NCBI RefSeq assembly: GCF_001468135.1 | Contig: NZ_LNYU01000004.1 | Coordinates: 1 to 64,000 of the forward strand | Direction of reading: 5' to 3' | From: Legionella santicrucis | Lineage (GTDB): Bacteria; Pseudomonadota; Gammaproteobacteria; Legionellales; Legionellaceae | Length of the DNA stretch: 64,000 bases | Shown here: positions 9,121 through 18,043 of the stretch, in pieces | Numbering within the stretch: position 1 is the stretch's first letter | Layout: every line of letters starts with the position of its first letter | Notes under the pieces: model-generated | Databases searched by the model: none | Told to the model about the DNA's origin: nothing | Seen by the model: only the letters and a program-made list of their open reading frames with translations | Program-made: the position numbers and the translations under genes

Positions 9121-9906
9121 TTAAAATATACTCATAATCAAAAGGATAAAAGCCATTAAAGCCATCCCTATATCTTCCGTAAGGGTGACTGTAGATAATG
9201 GCACATCTAGGGTAGTACCCATACAAGGACAATTGATATCAAGCCCTTGTTGCAATCCCTTGATCACGCCAATGGCACCAATGGTTAAAATAATAATCGT
9301 GATGAGGTAGGTTAGTATTGGTAAAAAAAACGAGAGGTAAGCGAGGCCCAAAAGTAATTCAATTAAAGGATAGCAATAAGCATAAATTCGAGAGCGGTTG
9401 GCGATTATATCGTACATCTCGAAGCCATCGGCAAAATCTAGGGGATGAAATAGTTTTAAGGTACTGAAAATTAAAAGAAAAATACCCATAAAATAGTGCA
9501 TCCAGACACGCATGTCGCCACCAACTTGCCAATTAATGCTTAGGGCTGCTAGTAATGAAATGATAATCAAAGAAATTAAAGGCCAGTATTTTTTTAATGA
9601 TGGGTGATTGGATTGATTTTCAGATTTTTCCTTTACTAAACTCTGATACTTCGGATGCTTCTCGATATAACTTTTAACATAAGGACAGCTGGGAAACACT
9701 TGATAATTTTCATCTTTTGCATATTGTAAAGCATAATCAGTGATATTATCAGCAATCCCTTGGTTCCTTAAATTTTCAGGTACATAAGTAGCATAATAAT
9801 CCAATGTTTGCTCATCGAGTTTTTTATATTTTAAATTGCTCTCTTCATTATTTTTCTTAACGTAGAATTTTTGATTTTTTTTATCGTGTCTTATATTTAA
9901 TTCCAT
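9121..9906 (-). CDS. GNAT (NATD1/YjdJ-type) domain fused to MauE/DoxX-like membrane domain
   Basis: Residues 1-95 form a small N-acetyltransferase-like domain of the YjdJ/NATD1 type, with YYATYVPENLRNQGIADNI (the LRGQGIA-like acetyl-CoA loop) and a CPYVKSYIEKHPKY ending. Residues about 105-261 hold four membrane helices of the MauE/DoxX-like kind, including LFHPLDFADGFEMYDI and NCPCMG, a Cys pair at the membrane face found in MauE-type redox proteins. The first domain should be cytoplasmic and the second in the inner membrane. The fusion is unusual. The separate domain calls are solid, the joint function is unknown. The start is ATG after an acceptable purine-rich site. Confidence 0.75.
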   Translation of the reverse strand: MELNIRHDKKNQKFYVKKNNEESNLKYKKLDEQTLDYYATYVPENLRNQGIADNITDYALQYAKDENYQVFPSCPYVKSYIEKHPKYQSLVKEKSENQSNHPSLKKYWPLISLIIISLLAALSINWQVGGDMRVWMHYFMGIFLLIFSTLKLFHPLDFADGFEMYDIIANRSRIYAYCYPLIELLLGLAYLSFFLPILTYLITIIILTIGAIGVIKGLQQGLDINCPCMGTTLDVPLSTVTLTEDIGMALMAFILLIMSIF

Positions 9907-10056
9907 TTCTCTCTTCCTTGATGGTTAATTCGAGAAATCTAGTTTTTTGGCTACAAAACGATATGCAATCCTTTCAATTTTATAATTAATTTATATGTAA
10001 GTGTGATTAAATTTAGCAGTCATATTATTTTTTAGCAAATAAGTAACATCTTATTT

Positions 10057-10939
10057 ATGTTACTTATTTTGTATGGCAGACCCAGTCTGCATCGTTTTGC
10101 TAGGGAAAAAATTACAGCAAAAGAAATCGAAGCCTCAATTACCATTATCATTATATCACTGGCCATAATTTCATTTTTACCTGATAAAACCATCGACACC
10201 TGGAATTTGTTTAATCCGCAAAATTTCGGAATTATTTTTTTAATCCTTGCAAGTTTGCAGTTTGGAGGCTACATAGTCATTCGCTTATTCGGTAAGCGAC
10301 TTGGGATTATTTTAATTGGTTTTTTGGCGGTTTTATTTCTTCAACCGCCGTATTCGCTTCACTCTCACAAGAAACTAGAAGGAAAACGCAAACCGTTTAC
10401 GCAGGAGTTCTGGGAGGCATTTTTGCGACAATTGCTACTCTTTTGGCTTTTTTAATGGTTATTTTAGCCGTAAGTCCAAATTTATTTAAATTCGTCTTTT
10501 TGCCTATTGTTGCAGTGATTGCAGTAGGTGGGCTCTCAACCTGGTTTTTTCTGCATAAGGGAGAAGCGAAAATTCAAATAAGCTACCCGAATCCGCTGGA
10601 TTTTAATTCACTGATTAAATTAGGGATTTTCATTATGGGCATATTGTTTTTAGTTGCAATTGCCCAAAAATACTTGGGAACCCACGGATTGATCATTACC
10701 GCTTTTATTACAGGATTATTTGAGCTACAAGGTATAGCTTATGCAATTACTTTATTTTATCAAAAAAATGTATTATCACTTCCGCAACTTTAGAGCGGTT
10801 ATCTATTACCATCCTTGCAAACTTCATTTCCAAATGTGCCTTGGTTTGGATTATTGCTTGCAACCGTTTTGCAGTTATTATCAGCCTATATCTTACCGGA
10901 ATGCTAGGAATCAGCAGCCAAATTAACTTGTTCAAATAA
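10057..10939 (+). pseudogene. MgtC/SapB-DUF4010 membrane protein, truncated and twice frameshifted
   Basis: The first frame (10057-10325) starts at YGRPSLHRFAREKITAKEIE, which lies in the middle of DUF4010-type MgtC proteins, so the N-terminal MgtC half is gone. Near 10320, in a run of six T, the frame shifts. The continuation is GGFISSTAVFASLSQETRR, then VLGGIFATIATLLAFLMVI and on to ITLFYQKNVLSLPQL. Near 10790 it shifts again to ERLSITILANFISKCALVW and ISLYLTGMLGISSQIN, ending at 10939. All three pieces align head to tail with one membrane protein, so this is a decayed gene and not three small ones. Confidence 0.82.
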
Positions 10940-11247
10940 TTGATTTAAATTAATTGTTACGCCGCTCAAAATAATTCTCTGATCTACCTTACTTGGATTT
11001 CTTGGAAAAGGTAATTTATCTTTACTCAAAGAATGTGTAATAAAGTAGCCCTCTACTATGATAATAACTAATAAAAAAGGAACAAAAAATATTTTAAATT
11101 CTTATTTTTATTGAAAATGTGCCTCTTTTCCTTATCCAAATTAGATTGATGTACTGGCTTATGCTGATAAACAGGATGTTTATTGTATGCTATTTTGCAA
11201 GACGGACCAGTTGCCTGTTCTGTATAATACATAATCAAGTTCCGGTG
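10940..11247. other. Intergenic stretch, no gene seen
   Basis: AT-rich sequence between the decayed MgtC-like gene and the small inverted-repeat element. No supported open frame or RNA is visible. Confidence 0.4.
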
Positions 11248-11464
11248 GGGCGTTGTTGAATAAATCGAGTATTTTTAAAATATCCCTATAACTTTGACCA
11301 GGAATGTAGCTACTGTTACTGTATCTACCAATGTTCTCATCCTGCGCGCGGACATGCCCAATAAGCATAACGACAAATATCGCCATAAATTCAAAAAAGC
11401 GACTTACATAGAAATCATCTGATTCGATGATTGTTACCTTAATTCGATTTATTCAACAACGCCC
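11248..11464. mobile_element. 217-bp element with perfect 21-bp terminal inverted repeats (IS5/IS903-like ends)
   Basis: The left end reads GGGCGTTGTTGAATAAATCG inward, and the right end is its exact inverted complement over 21 bases. The core GTTGTTGAATAAATC resembles the termini of the IS903 group of the IS5 family. The interior is too short for a transposase; a 68-residue frame that reads through the left end has no recognisable domain. It is best seen as a MITE or an internally deleted IS. No target duplication is visible at the borders. Confidence 0.7.
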
Positions 11465-11553
11465 TAAGGGACTATAGCATCGATAAACTTACTTTTTTGA
11501 TCCTGTTGGTTAATGGCTTTGTTTAGAATCCCTTTCTGTAATTTAACCCCGAG

Positions 11554-13536
11554 TTAGGGTAAAGGTAAAAAAAGTTTGTTTCCATAAAACTGATGGAGTT
11601 GTTGATACATTTGAGAGGCAGGTGTAGCTTTCGCAAAGTTACTCTGTAGATCATCGTCCCATGCCCCAGTAGAAAGATTTTGAATAACGGGAATATAATT
11701 TTTCGCATCTGGGTAAAGAACTAATACCCAATTATTTTTGATTATTCCATATAGTTTTTGTTCCTCAAAATATTGAAGTTTATTAGGTTTAATTTCAAGT
11801 TCTCCTGTTTCAGGATTAACCATATAAAATAAATGACCAATCTTTATGGATTTTTCTTTTGATAATTTTTGGTTAGGAAATATGCCACTTTCAATAAAAA
11901 AGGTTCGTTTGGGTAAAGTGTACCTAGGATTAAGCACCGCGGGAAGCAAAGAAACTCCATCCATTTTTTGTGTATTTTGTAGATGCAGAAAATCGAGAAT
12001 GGTAGGCGAGAGATCAATTAATGCAACACGCGTATCAATTTTGTCGTCTTTCGTGATTATTTGCCCATTTTTATAAATTCTGAAAGCTAATACATTATGA
12101 TACTGTTTAGGGCTTAATATATCCGAACCATGGCCGGCGCTTTTATTTAAGTCAGTAGCGGTTTTTTCTTTGAGATATTCTGCAAATTTACTGGGAAGCG
12201 TGCCTTGATAATTAGAGTAATTGGTTAAACGAGAATTAGGATGATACAACACTTCTCCGTGATCACTTAATATAATAAGAAGAGAATTGTTCAAATAATG
12301 ATTTTCTTGTAAGTACATGAAAAATGATTCAAATTGTTGATCGACTTTTTTTAAAGCTTTCTGATAAAGAATATCTCTTTTTTCAAGACTAAATTCATTA
12401 TTAACTTGTTCGGGTAAGGATGACGCCCATGCATAAGGCCAGTGTGGGAGTGTGAAATGAACTCCAAGAAAAACGGGCATGGTATGTACCTCTGAGGCCA
12501 AATCATGTTTTAATTTAGTCGTAAAAGTTTGTGGATAGTAAGAAAAAAAACTAGCTCGATTACTGTAGTTGTAAGGAAATAGCCAGGAACTAATTCGAAA
12601 ATTGATTAATAAATTAGACAATGGCAAGTCATTAGATGTTCCAAGAATGACATCATTAATACCGAGCCTAGGACCGATAACGTTTTCGAACCCAAACTCC
12701 TTGTCAATATTATTAAATCGCCTGTCGTCTGTCGCATAGATTGTCGTATATCCTTGTTTTTTAAGCATCCAAGCAATACTTAACTCACTTTTGACCATAT
12801 CTTTGGCTACTAAATTTTCCTCTCCATGATGATGCTCTGCATATAATCCGGTTAAAATACTAGACCATGCGGGGTAGGTTCGTGCAAGTGGGCTGATTGA
12901 ATCAGTAAATTGAGTGCTTTGATTCACTAATTTAGAAAAAAAAGGCATGCTTTCAGAAGTCACACTATCTGGACTTAGTGAATCTATACCTAATAGGATA
13001 ATATTAGGTTTTTCACTAGCGTATGGTTGAGTGGTTTGGTGGCGGATCAGATTTAAAATTAAAGGAATAATGGCTATGGCTGTCAAAGTATATAAACTTT
13101 TTCGATAAAGAATACTGTTAATGATTAAAAAGCTTAATCCTAATACTGAAATACCTAATACAATTAGCATAAATGATTCTGATATTGGAGGTGAAAACAG
13201 CTTGCTAAATATGCTAAGTGGAAAATAATAGCTATTTGCACTAAGTATGGCGCAAACGGTGAGCGTCCAAATAATAATGATCCAGCGCTGATCAGAAAAA
13301 TAATGCCATGGTCGTTTTAGTATTCCAATAAGCAGAAGCGTCTGAATGAACGATAACAGTATATAAAGAAAGAGGTGGATTATGAATGTTGTGATTAATT
13401 CTATCCAAATTTGCGCTGGAAGTTTTATCGCATTAACAAAACTACTGTTATTAGTATACACTAGCGCTAACTGTAAAACAAAGAAACATAAATTGAATAA
13501 AATAAAATAAGTAAATACTGCATTTGTTTTTTTCAT
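11554..13536 (-). CDS. Membrane-anchored sulfatase-superfamily protein
   Basis: A 660-residue protein with five hydrophobic segments in residues 1-165, then a sulfatase/alkaline-phosphatase-type catalytic domain. Visible motifs are NIILLGIDSLSPDSV (metal-binding Asp, about residue 183), LARTYPAWSSILTGLYAEHHH with the likely nucleophile Thr, FLGVHFTLPHWPY, LIILSDHGEVLYH (metal Asp-His) and SAGHGSDIL. This layout is that of LtaS/phosphoethanolamine-transferase-like enzymes acting on the periplasmic face of the inner membrane, on lipids or surface polysaccharide. The substrate cannot be read from sequence. It stands alone between mobile remnants. Confidence 0.82.
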   Translation of the reverse strand: MKKTNAVFTYFILFNLCFFVLQLALVYTNNSSFVNAIKLPAQIWIELITTFIIHLFLYILLSFIQTLLLIGILKRPWHYFSDQRWIIIIWTLTVCAILSANSYYFPLSIFSKLFSPPISESFMLIVLGISVLGLSFLIINSILYRKSLYTLTAIAIIPLILNLIRHQTTQPYASEKPNIILLGIDSLSPDSVTSESMPFFSKLVNQSTQFTDSISPLARTYPAWSSILTGLYAEHHHGEENLVAKDMVKSELSIAWMLKKQGYTTIYATDDRRFNNIDKEFGFENVIGPRLGINDVILGTSNDLPLSNLLINFRISSWLFPYNYSNRASFFSYYPQTFTTKLKHDLASEVHTMPVFLGVHFTLPHWPYAWASSLPEQVNNEFSLEKRDILYQKALKKVDQQFESFFMYLQENHYLNNSLLIILSDHGEVLYHPNSRLTNYSNYQGTLPSKFAEYLKEKTATDLNKSAGHGSDILSPKQYHNVLAFRIYKNGQIITKDDKIDTRVALIDLSPTILDFLHLQNTQKMDGVSLLPAVLNPRYTLPKRTFFIESGIFPNQKLSKEKSIKIGHLFYMVNPETGELEIKPNKLQYFEEQKLYGIIKNNWVLVLYPDAKNYIPVIQNLSTGAWDDDLQSNFAKATPASQMYQQLHQFYGNKLFLPLP

Positions 13537-13768
13537 TGGAAATCCTAGTACGACTATTTATATGTCAATTATAGATATTTGGGTTGATTTACAGAACTGG
13601 AATCATCGCTAACCCTAGCCAGAACTGAGCTCTACTGTAAATTTAACTGCTCATTTGAAGAAATAAAAATGAAGTAATTTATAACCAAATTAGCTAGATT
13701 CATAGCTAGTATGCATTGATTTTTCATTAAATTAGGCCGAAATATGACGCTAATTCGCATTTGCTACG

Positions 13769-14464
13769 TTAACCCATCATTCGCTGCAGCGATATTCCAA
13801 ATTTCTTTGGCTTTATGAAATTGGATTTTTCGATGAGAGGCAGAATTGGTATAGCGCCCGACGGCCACAGCAAAAAGATTACGCGTTTCCCCCATGAGCG
13901 CGATGATGCTCTGCGTCCCTGCGAGTGATTTAAAACGAATAAGGCATTTCTCTTTTCTACGCGTGGGCTGATGGGCATTTTCAACCCGATTATTGAGTCA
14001 TTTATGCGAGCGATGCTCAATTCTTTTACCCATCTGCTGAATTGGTCTCAAATAGCTTCTTAGCTTGTCCGCTACGATAACCCGAGGCTTTGGATAGGCG
14101 TTCAATAAGCGGGACAGAAAACGGATGGCCGACTTTTTATTAAGCCGCTTTTTCAGAAACACATCCAGCTCATAACCCTCATCATCCGCGGCGCATGAGT
14201 TGCTCCGCAAATACGCAATTGCTGCTCATCCAAATACCATTTATCCGTGCGTCTGGGCGCTCGTTTCTTAATGACATTCTTAAACTTAGCACCAAATTTA
14301 ATGCACCATTGACGTATCGTCTCATAACTTACGTCTATCCCGTGATACAATAAGCGTTCCGAGACGTCACGGTAGCTGTCCTTAAATCGATGGTAACTCC
14401 ACACCGCTATACTGATAAGATCTACTGGGTAACGATATCTTTTCGGCTTCCTTTCCAGCATCAC
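13769..14464 (-). pseudogene. IS6-family transposase with two frameshifts
   Basis: Three overlapping minus-strand frames make one IS6-type transposase. The start (14464 on) reads MMLERKPKRYRYPVDLISIA, then SYRDVSERLLYHGIDVSYET and a WYLDE first catalytic Asp. The second piece has GYELDVFLKKRLNKKSAIRF and VIVADKLRSY with the second Asp. The third has the RVEKRN/NNRVEN-like glutamate region and LFALWP-like remains. Frameshifts lie near 14190 and 14005. A likely right terminal repeat follows at about 14490-14518 (GGCACCGTCAAGTTAACTTT on the minus strand); the left end is not clear. Confidence 0.8.
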
Positions 14465-14583
14465 GATCTTCCTACAAATAAAATACAGCCTAGCACAAAG
14501 TTAACTTGACGGTGCCCAAGAAAATTGTCTTATAAAGTGAAATAATCTAAACTTAATTTCATTCCTTAGTGGTCCCATTAAAA

Positions 14584-15558
14584 ATGAATGAATTGATTAA
14601 CACTTACTTTAAAGCTGCCAGACAAATTGGTTTTGTGATGAGTCATCAGTATGTGGACGTTTCAGAATTGAATCTACTCAAAAAATTTATACAAGAAAGT
14701 TATACAACTTTTGGGAATATATATCCTGATAAATTTTTTTTAAATTTAGGATTATGGGATAAAAAAATTTACCAAGAATACAACCAATTAAATTTTAATT
14801 TTTCTAGAATTTCTGAGATACAAGATATTTATTCGCAATTACTTCTTTACTTTCTTATAAGACCTCTTATCAAAATGCAATTTTTCAATAAAAGATTGTT
14901 AGAGATTGGTTCTGGAAATGGTCTTGGTCTACGAGCAAGTTCAGAGTTACTTAAAACAGATTATGCTTTGGGTATTGATTTGGTCAATCAATTAGTAAGA
15001 AATTCACATCGTAATTTTTACCAAGAAGATAAAGTAAACTACATCCAATCCGATGCGGAAAGTTTACCTATAGAAAATGAAAACTTTGATATTGTTACCA
15101 ACCTTGAAAGCTCTCACCTTTACCCACGCATTGAAAATTTTTTTTCCGAAGTGGGGCGTGTTCTTTCTTTAGGCGGTTATTTTTGTTATGCAGATCATTA
15201 TTTTAAACTTAAAGATCAATCAAACCGTTTGGAAAAATTTATTAAACATCATGATAAATTAAAAATAGTACAAAAACTAAATATTACCAAACTTGTTCAA
15301 GCTTCTCTCTACGAAAAACTGATTGTCAATGAAGAAAGATTTTATGGATATGTATCATTCTTGCTTAGTGGTAATGCAGAAACATGGTTTCAAGAACTCA
15401 CTACCATAGCTGCTACTTACGGACTAATATTTCTACCCTGGTGGAAAATTAGATTTAAAAATCCAGCGCTTCACCCTATTGCGAAATATGCTCGAAGAGA
15501 AAAATTTTGGGGTAAAAAATATTATTTTTATTATCTAATTCAGAAGATAAGAAAATGA
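14584..15558 (+). CDS. Class I SAM-dependent methyltransferase
   Basis: A protein of about 324 residues with a Rossmann methyltransferase core: motif I LLEIGSGNGLGLRAS, the acidic strand ALGIDLVNQLV, then YIQSDAESLPIENENFDIV (motifs II-III) and VGRVLSLGGYFCYADHY. It belongs to the small-molecule methyltransferases that resemble phthiotriol/sterol-type enzymes. The substrate is unknown. A GTG 15 bases upstream could also start it; neither start has a clear ribosome site, and I prefer the ATG. It lies between two IS6-type elements, so it may have arrived as a composite passenger. Confidence 0.8.
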   Translation: MNELINTYFKAARQIGFVMSHQYVDVSELNLLKKFIQESYTTFGNIYPDKFFLNLGLWDKKIYQEYNQLNFNFSRISEIQDIYSQLLLYFLIRPLIKMQFFNKRLLEIGSGNGLGLRASSELLKTDYALGIDLVNQLVRNSHRNFYQEDKVNYIQSDAESLPIENENFDIVTNLESSHLYPRIENFFSEVGRVLSLGGYFCYADHYFKLKDQSNRLEKFIKHHDKLKIVQKLNITKLVQASLYEKLIVNEERFYGYVSFLLSGNAETWFQELTTIAATYGLIFLPWWKIRFKNPALHPIAKYARREKFWGKKYYFYYLIQKIRK

Positions 15559-15591
15559 AAATAATTGTTATAGCAGCGCAGCAAGATAGAA

Positions 15592-16426
15592 GGCTCCGTT
15601 GCAAAAAGGGAAAGTAGTTTATAATTTAGACTGATCTCGTTCCCTAACAGGCTATCCTAATGCGCTCAACAAAACCTATTGCATTTAAGTGGCGTCATTT
15701 TCATGGTGAAGTGATCCTACAATGTGTACGTTGGTATTGTAAATACGGTATTAGTTATAGAGATTTGGAAGAAATGATGAGTGAGCGCGGTCTTGAACTG
15801 GATCACACTACTATTTATCGCTGGGTTCAGCATTATGCGCCCGAACTAAAAAAGCGACTTGAATGGCATAAGAAGTGTTATTCTAGACGTTGGCATTTAG
15901 ATGAAACCTACATCAAGATAAAAGGTGAATGGAAATATCTGTATCGAGCAATTGATGAACGGGGTAATACCATTGATTTTTATCTGTCTCACCGACGCAA
16001 TGCCATTGCTGCGAAACGATTCTTGAAAAAAATGATAAAGAGCAATCCCACCTGTGATATTAGTGTGATTAACACTAATAAAAATCCATCATACGGACAA
16101 GCTATTAAGGCGTTAAAAGTGGAAGGCACTATTTCAGAGTCTGTCGAGCATTTACAAATAAAGTATCGTAATAATCGGTTGGAAGCTGACCACGGAAAGC
16201 TTAAACGACTTATAAATCCTACAAGAGGTTTTCAGTCAATGAAAACTGCCTATGCAACGATTAAAGGATTTGAAGTCATGCGGATGTTCAAAAAAGGACA
16301 GTTCAATATTTGGATGTATGGAACACGAACCGAAGTATCCTTTATTAATGAACAATTTGGGATTTACAGTTGAGATCTATCCAAAACCTAAAATTTTATA
16401 AATTAAATCTTTTTTGCAACGGAGCC
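15592..16426 (+). mobile_element. Complete IS6-family insertion sequence
   Basis: An 835-bp element bounded by inverted ends GGCTCCGTTGCAAAAAGG (left) and TTTTTTGCAACGGAGCC (right), at least 15 bases matching. It contains one transposase gene that fills it, as usual for the family. No 8-bp target duplication is visible at the borders, which suggests a rearrangement (deletion or cointegrate resolution) next to one end. Its right end abuts the C-terminal coding end of an ISL3 transposase. Confidence 0.9.
15660..16373 (+). CDS. IS6-family transposase, second catalytic Asp replaced by Asn
   Basis: Full-length (237 residues) IS6-type transposase. An N-terminal HTH-like region (YCKYGISYRDLEEMMSERG, LDHTTIYRWVQHYAPEL) is followed by the catalytic domain: WHLDETYIKIKG with the first Asp, ISVINTNKNPSYGQAIKAL where family members have NTDK, and NNRLEADHGKLKRL with the Glu. 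The second member of the DDE triad therefore reads Asn (codon AAT where GAT would give Asp). The enzyme is probably inactive although the frame is intact. Gene length, ends and the remaining motifs make the family call secure. Confidence 0.9.
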   Translation: MRSTKPIAFKWRHFHGEVILQCVRWYCKYGISYRDLEEMMSERGLELDHTTIYRWVQHYAPELKKRLEWHKKCYSRRWHLDETYIKIKGEWKYLYRAIDERGNTIDFYLSHRRNAIAAKRFLKKMIKSNPTCDISVINTNKNPSYGQAIKALKVEGTISESVEHLQIKYRNNRLEADHGKLKRLINPTRGFQSMKTAYATIKGFEVMRMFKKGQFNIWMYGTRTEVSFINEQFGIYS

Positions 16427-16427
16427 A

Positions 16428-17080
16428 AACTTTAACCCTTAACCTGTAATTTTCAAAGTTTCTAAACTGAATTAGTTTTGACTTAATCTGACACAAGCAC
16501 GACGTTGAATCAGCTTCATCTTACGATGGAACCCTTCTGTAATGCCGTTGTTTTTAGTAAACCGCCACATTCTAACCACTTCTTCTTTCCATTGATATAA
16601 TGTTTTACCCAGAGTCTTTAGTGACTCAAAAGGACTTTCCTTCAGACTGGCAACCAGTTTAAGAAAAAGAGGTATTAAACGCGTACACTGCTTTGCGGTG
16701 CGATGTTTCCTCATGAGTAACCGATGTAATCGCTGTTTAAAAGAATATATTGCAGCAATGACAGGCTGTTGTTGCAAATAACGTTCTCGTCTATTGAGTC
16801 GCTTTACAGTGAGATTATTGGGATTGGTTCTCAATGCGGCCAAGAGACCTCGCTGATATTTCATTTCGGGATCAATCTGCTGATAAGTCTGCAAACAGAA
16901 TTGATTCAATAAACGAATCACATGAAAGCGATCGGCAACAATCATCGCATTGGGAAAGTAACGCCTGATTAACTTGCGGTAACTGGAGCTTACATCAATA
17001 CAAACCACCTGCACCTTTTCTTTTCCTTCCAGAGTATTAAGATAGCTTTCTAAATATTTATTGAAATGGGCAATCATCAA
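16428..17080 (-). pseudogene. ISL3-family transposase, C-terminal remnant
   Basis: The 202-residue frame (17080-16472) carries the DDE core of ISL3 transposases: VCIDVSSSYRKLIRRYFPNA, IVADRFHVIRLLNQ and the C-terminal FTKNNGITEGFHRKMKLIQRR. The N-terminal zinc-finger and HTH parts are missing; sequence upstream (17081-17160) does not continue it. Past the stop at 16472 the expected end (FRNFENYRLRVKV) is found in another frame up to the border of the IS6 element, so a frameshift and the IS6 insertion both damaged it. Confidence 0.85.
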
Positions 17081-17176
17081 CAGTTAATCGGGGCAGGAGG
17101 CTTTTATAAAACATTATGGGATGCTCAAAGCGGACATAGTTTTATTTAACTGCTCTTTGCAAAATTTCTCGCATGT

Positions 17177-18043
17177 TTATTTAAGCGCATTATAATCGGT
17201 ATAAATTTCATGCAAGACACCTTTTACATTAGTACTTTTAATTGGCCAACATAAGGTTTTCCAAAATGTCCATCCTAAAGCGCGTATCCAGGTATCATTA
17301 TCCACTTGAACTGCATTTTTAAATACTTCTCGTTCTTCGCTAGAAAAAAAATTCCACGCTATTACCAAATCACAAGCAGGATCACCTACAGCAAGTTGTC
17401 CAAAATCGATAATAGCACACAGCTTTCCATGGCGAACTAAAATATTTCCAACAGCTATATCTCCGTGAACCCAAACTGGCTTTAAGCGCCATTTAGAAGA
17501 AAGTGCCTGTTCCCATAATAATGCAGCAACTCTTTGTTCATGAACGTTTTTAATTTTAGGAATTGCAAGCTGCATTTCATGATCATAGGCCTTTAATGAA
17601 CTGCCCCGATAAAAATTATGTGCGCCAGCCAAAGGTCCATCCGTAGCATCTAAAGATTGAAATTCTTTTAGGCACTTACCCAATGCTTTCGCGAACTCTT
17701 TTTTATCATGAATATTCTGTATTGAAGCAGTCTCACCTTCAATCCAACGATTGATACTCCAATGCAATGGATAATCTGGTGATGGTTTTCCAAGTGCGAT
17801 CGGTTGCGTGATTTGAAATGAGAGTTGTTTAGAGAGCCATGGTAACCATTGATATTCTTTATTTATTTGTGGCTCATACTCCTTATCACTAGGTAAACGA
17901 ATCACCATTTCTTCACCTAAATGAAACGTTCGATTATCCCAACCACTTTGAGCAACTGGATGTATCGGTAGTGATTGCCATTGTGGAAATTGCTCGGCAA
18001 TCAGCTTTTGGACTAAGTAGGTGTCAATTTTTACTTTATCCAT
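17177..18043 (-). CDS. Aminoglycoside phosphotransferase (APH) family kinase
   Basis: A 288-residue protein of the APH/choline-kinase fold. It has an N-lobe with WDNRTFHLGEEMVIRLPS, the catalytic loop WVHGDIAVGNILVRHGK (HGDxxxxN) and the metal motif AIIDFGQLAVGDPACDLVIAW. Such enzymes phosphorylate small hydroxylated or amino compounds; the closest characterised shapes are macrolide- and aminoglycoside-kinases, but the native substrate here cannot be stated. Its ATG shares one base with the stop of the upstream GrpB-GNAT gene (TAATG), so the two are translationally coupled. This suggests a small modification operon. Confidence 0.85.
   Translation of the reverse strand: MDKVKIDTYLVQKLIAEQFPQWQSLPIHPVAQSGWDNRTFHLGEEMVIRLPSDKEYEPQINKEYQWLPWLSKQLSFQITQPIALGKPSPDYPLHWSINRWIEGETASIQNIHDKKEFAKALGKCLKEFQSLDATDGPLAGAHNFYRGSSLKAYDHEMQLAIPKIKNVHEQRVAALLWEQALSSKWRLKPVWVHGDIAVGNILVRHGKLCAIIDFGQLAVGDPACDLVIAWNFFSSEEREVFKNAVQVDNDTWIRALGWTFWKTLCWPIKSTNVKGVLHEIYTDYNALK

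Noticed and set aside
10443-10793. Two separate small membrane proteins at 10057-10793
   Set aside because: Both are consecutive pieces of one DUF4010-type protein joined by a frameshift.
11180-11386. 68-codon frame through the left end of the 217-bp element
   Set aside because: It reads across the terminal inverted repeat and has no recognisable domain.
15584-16434. Target-site duplication around the IS6 element
   Set aside because: The eight bases on each side do not match.
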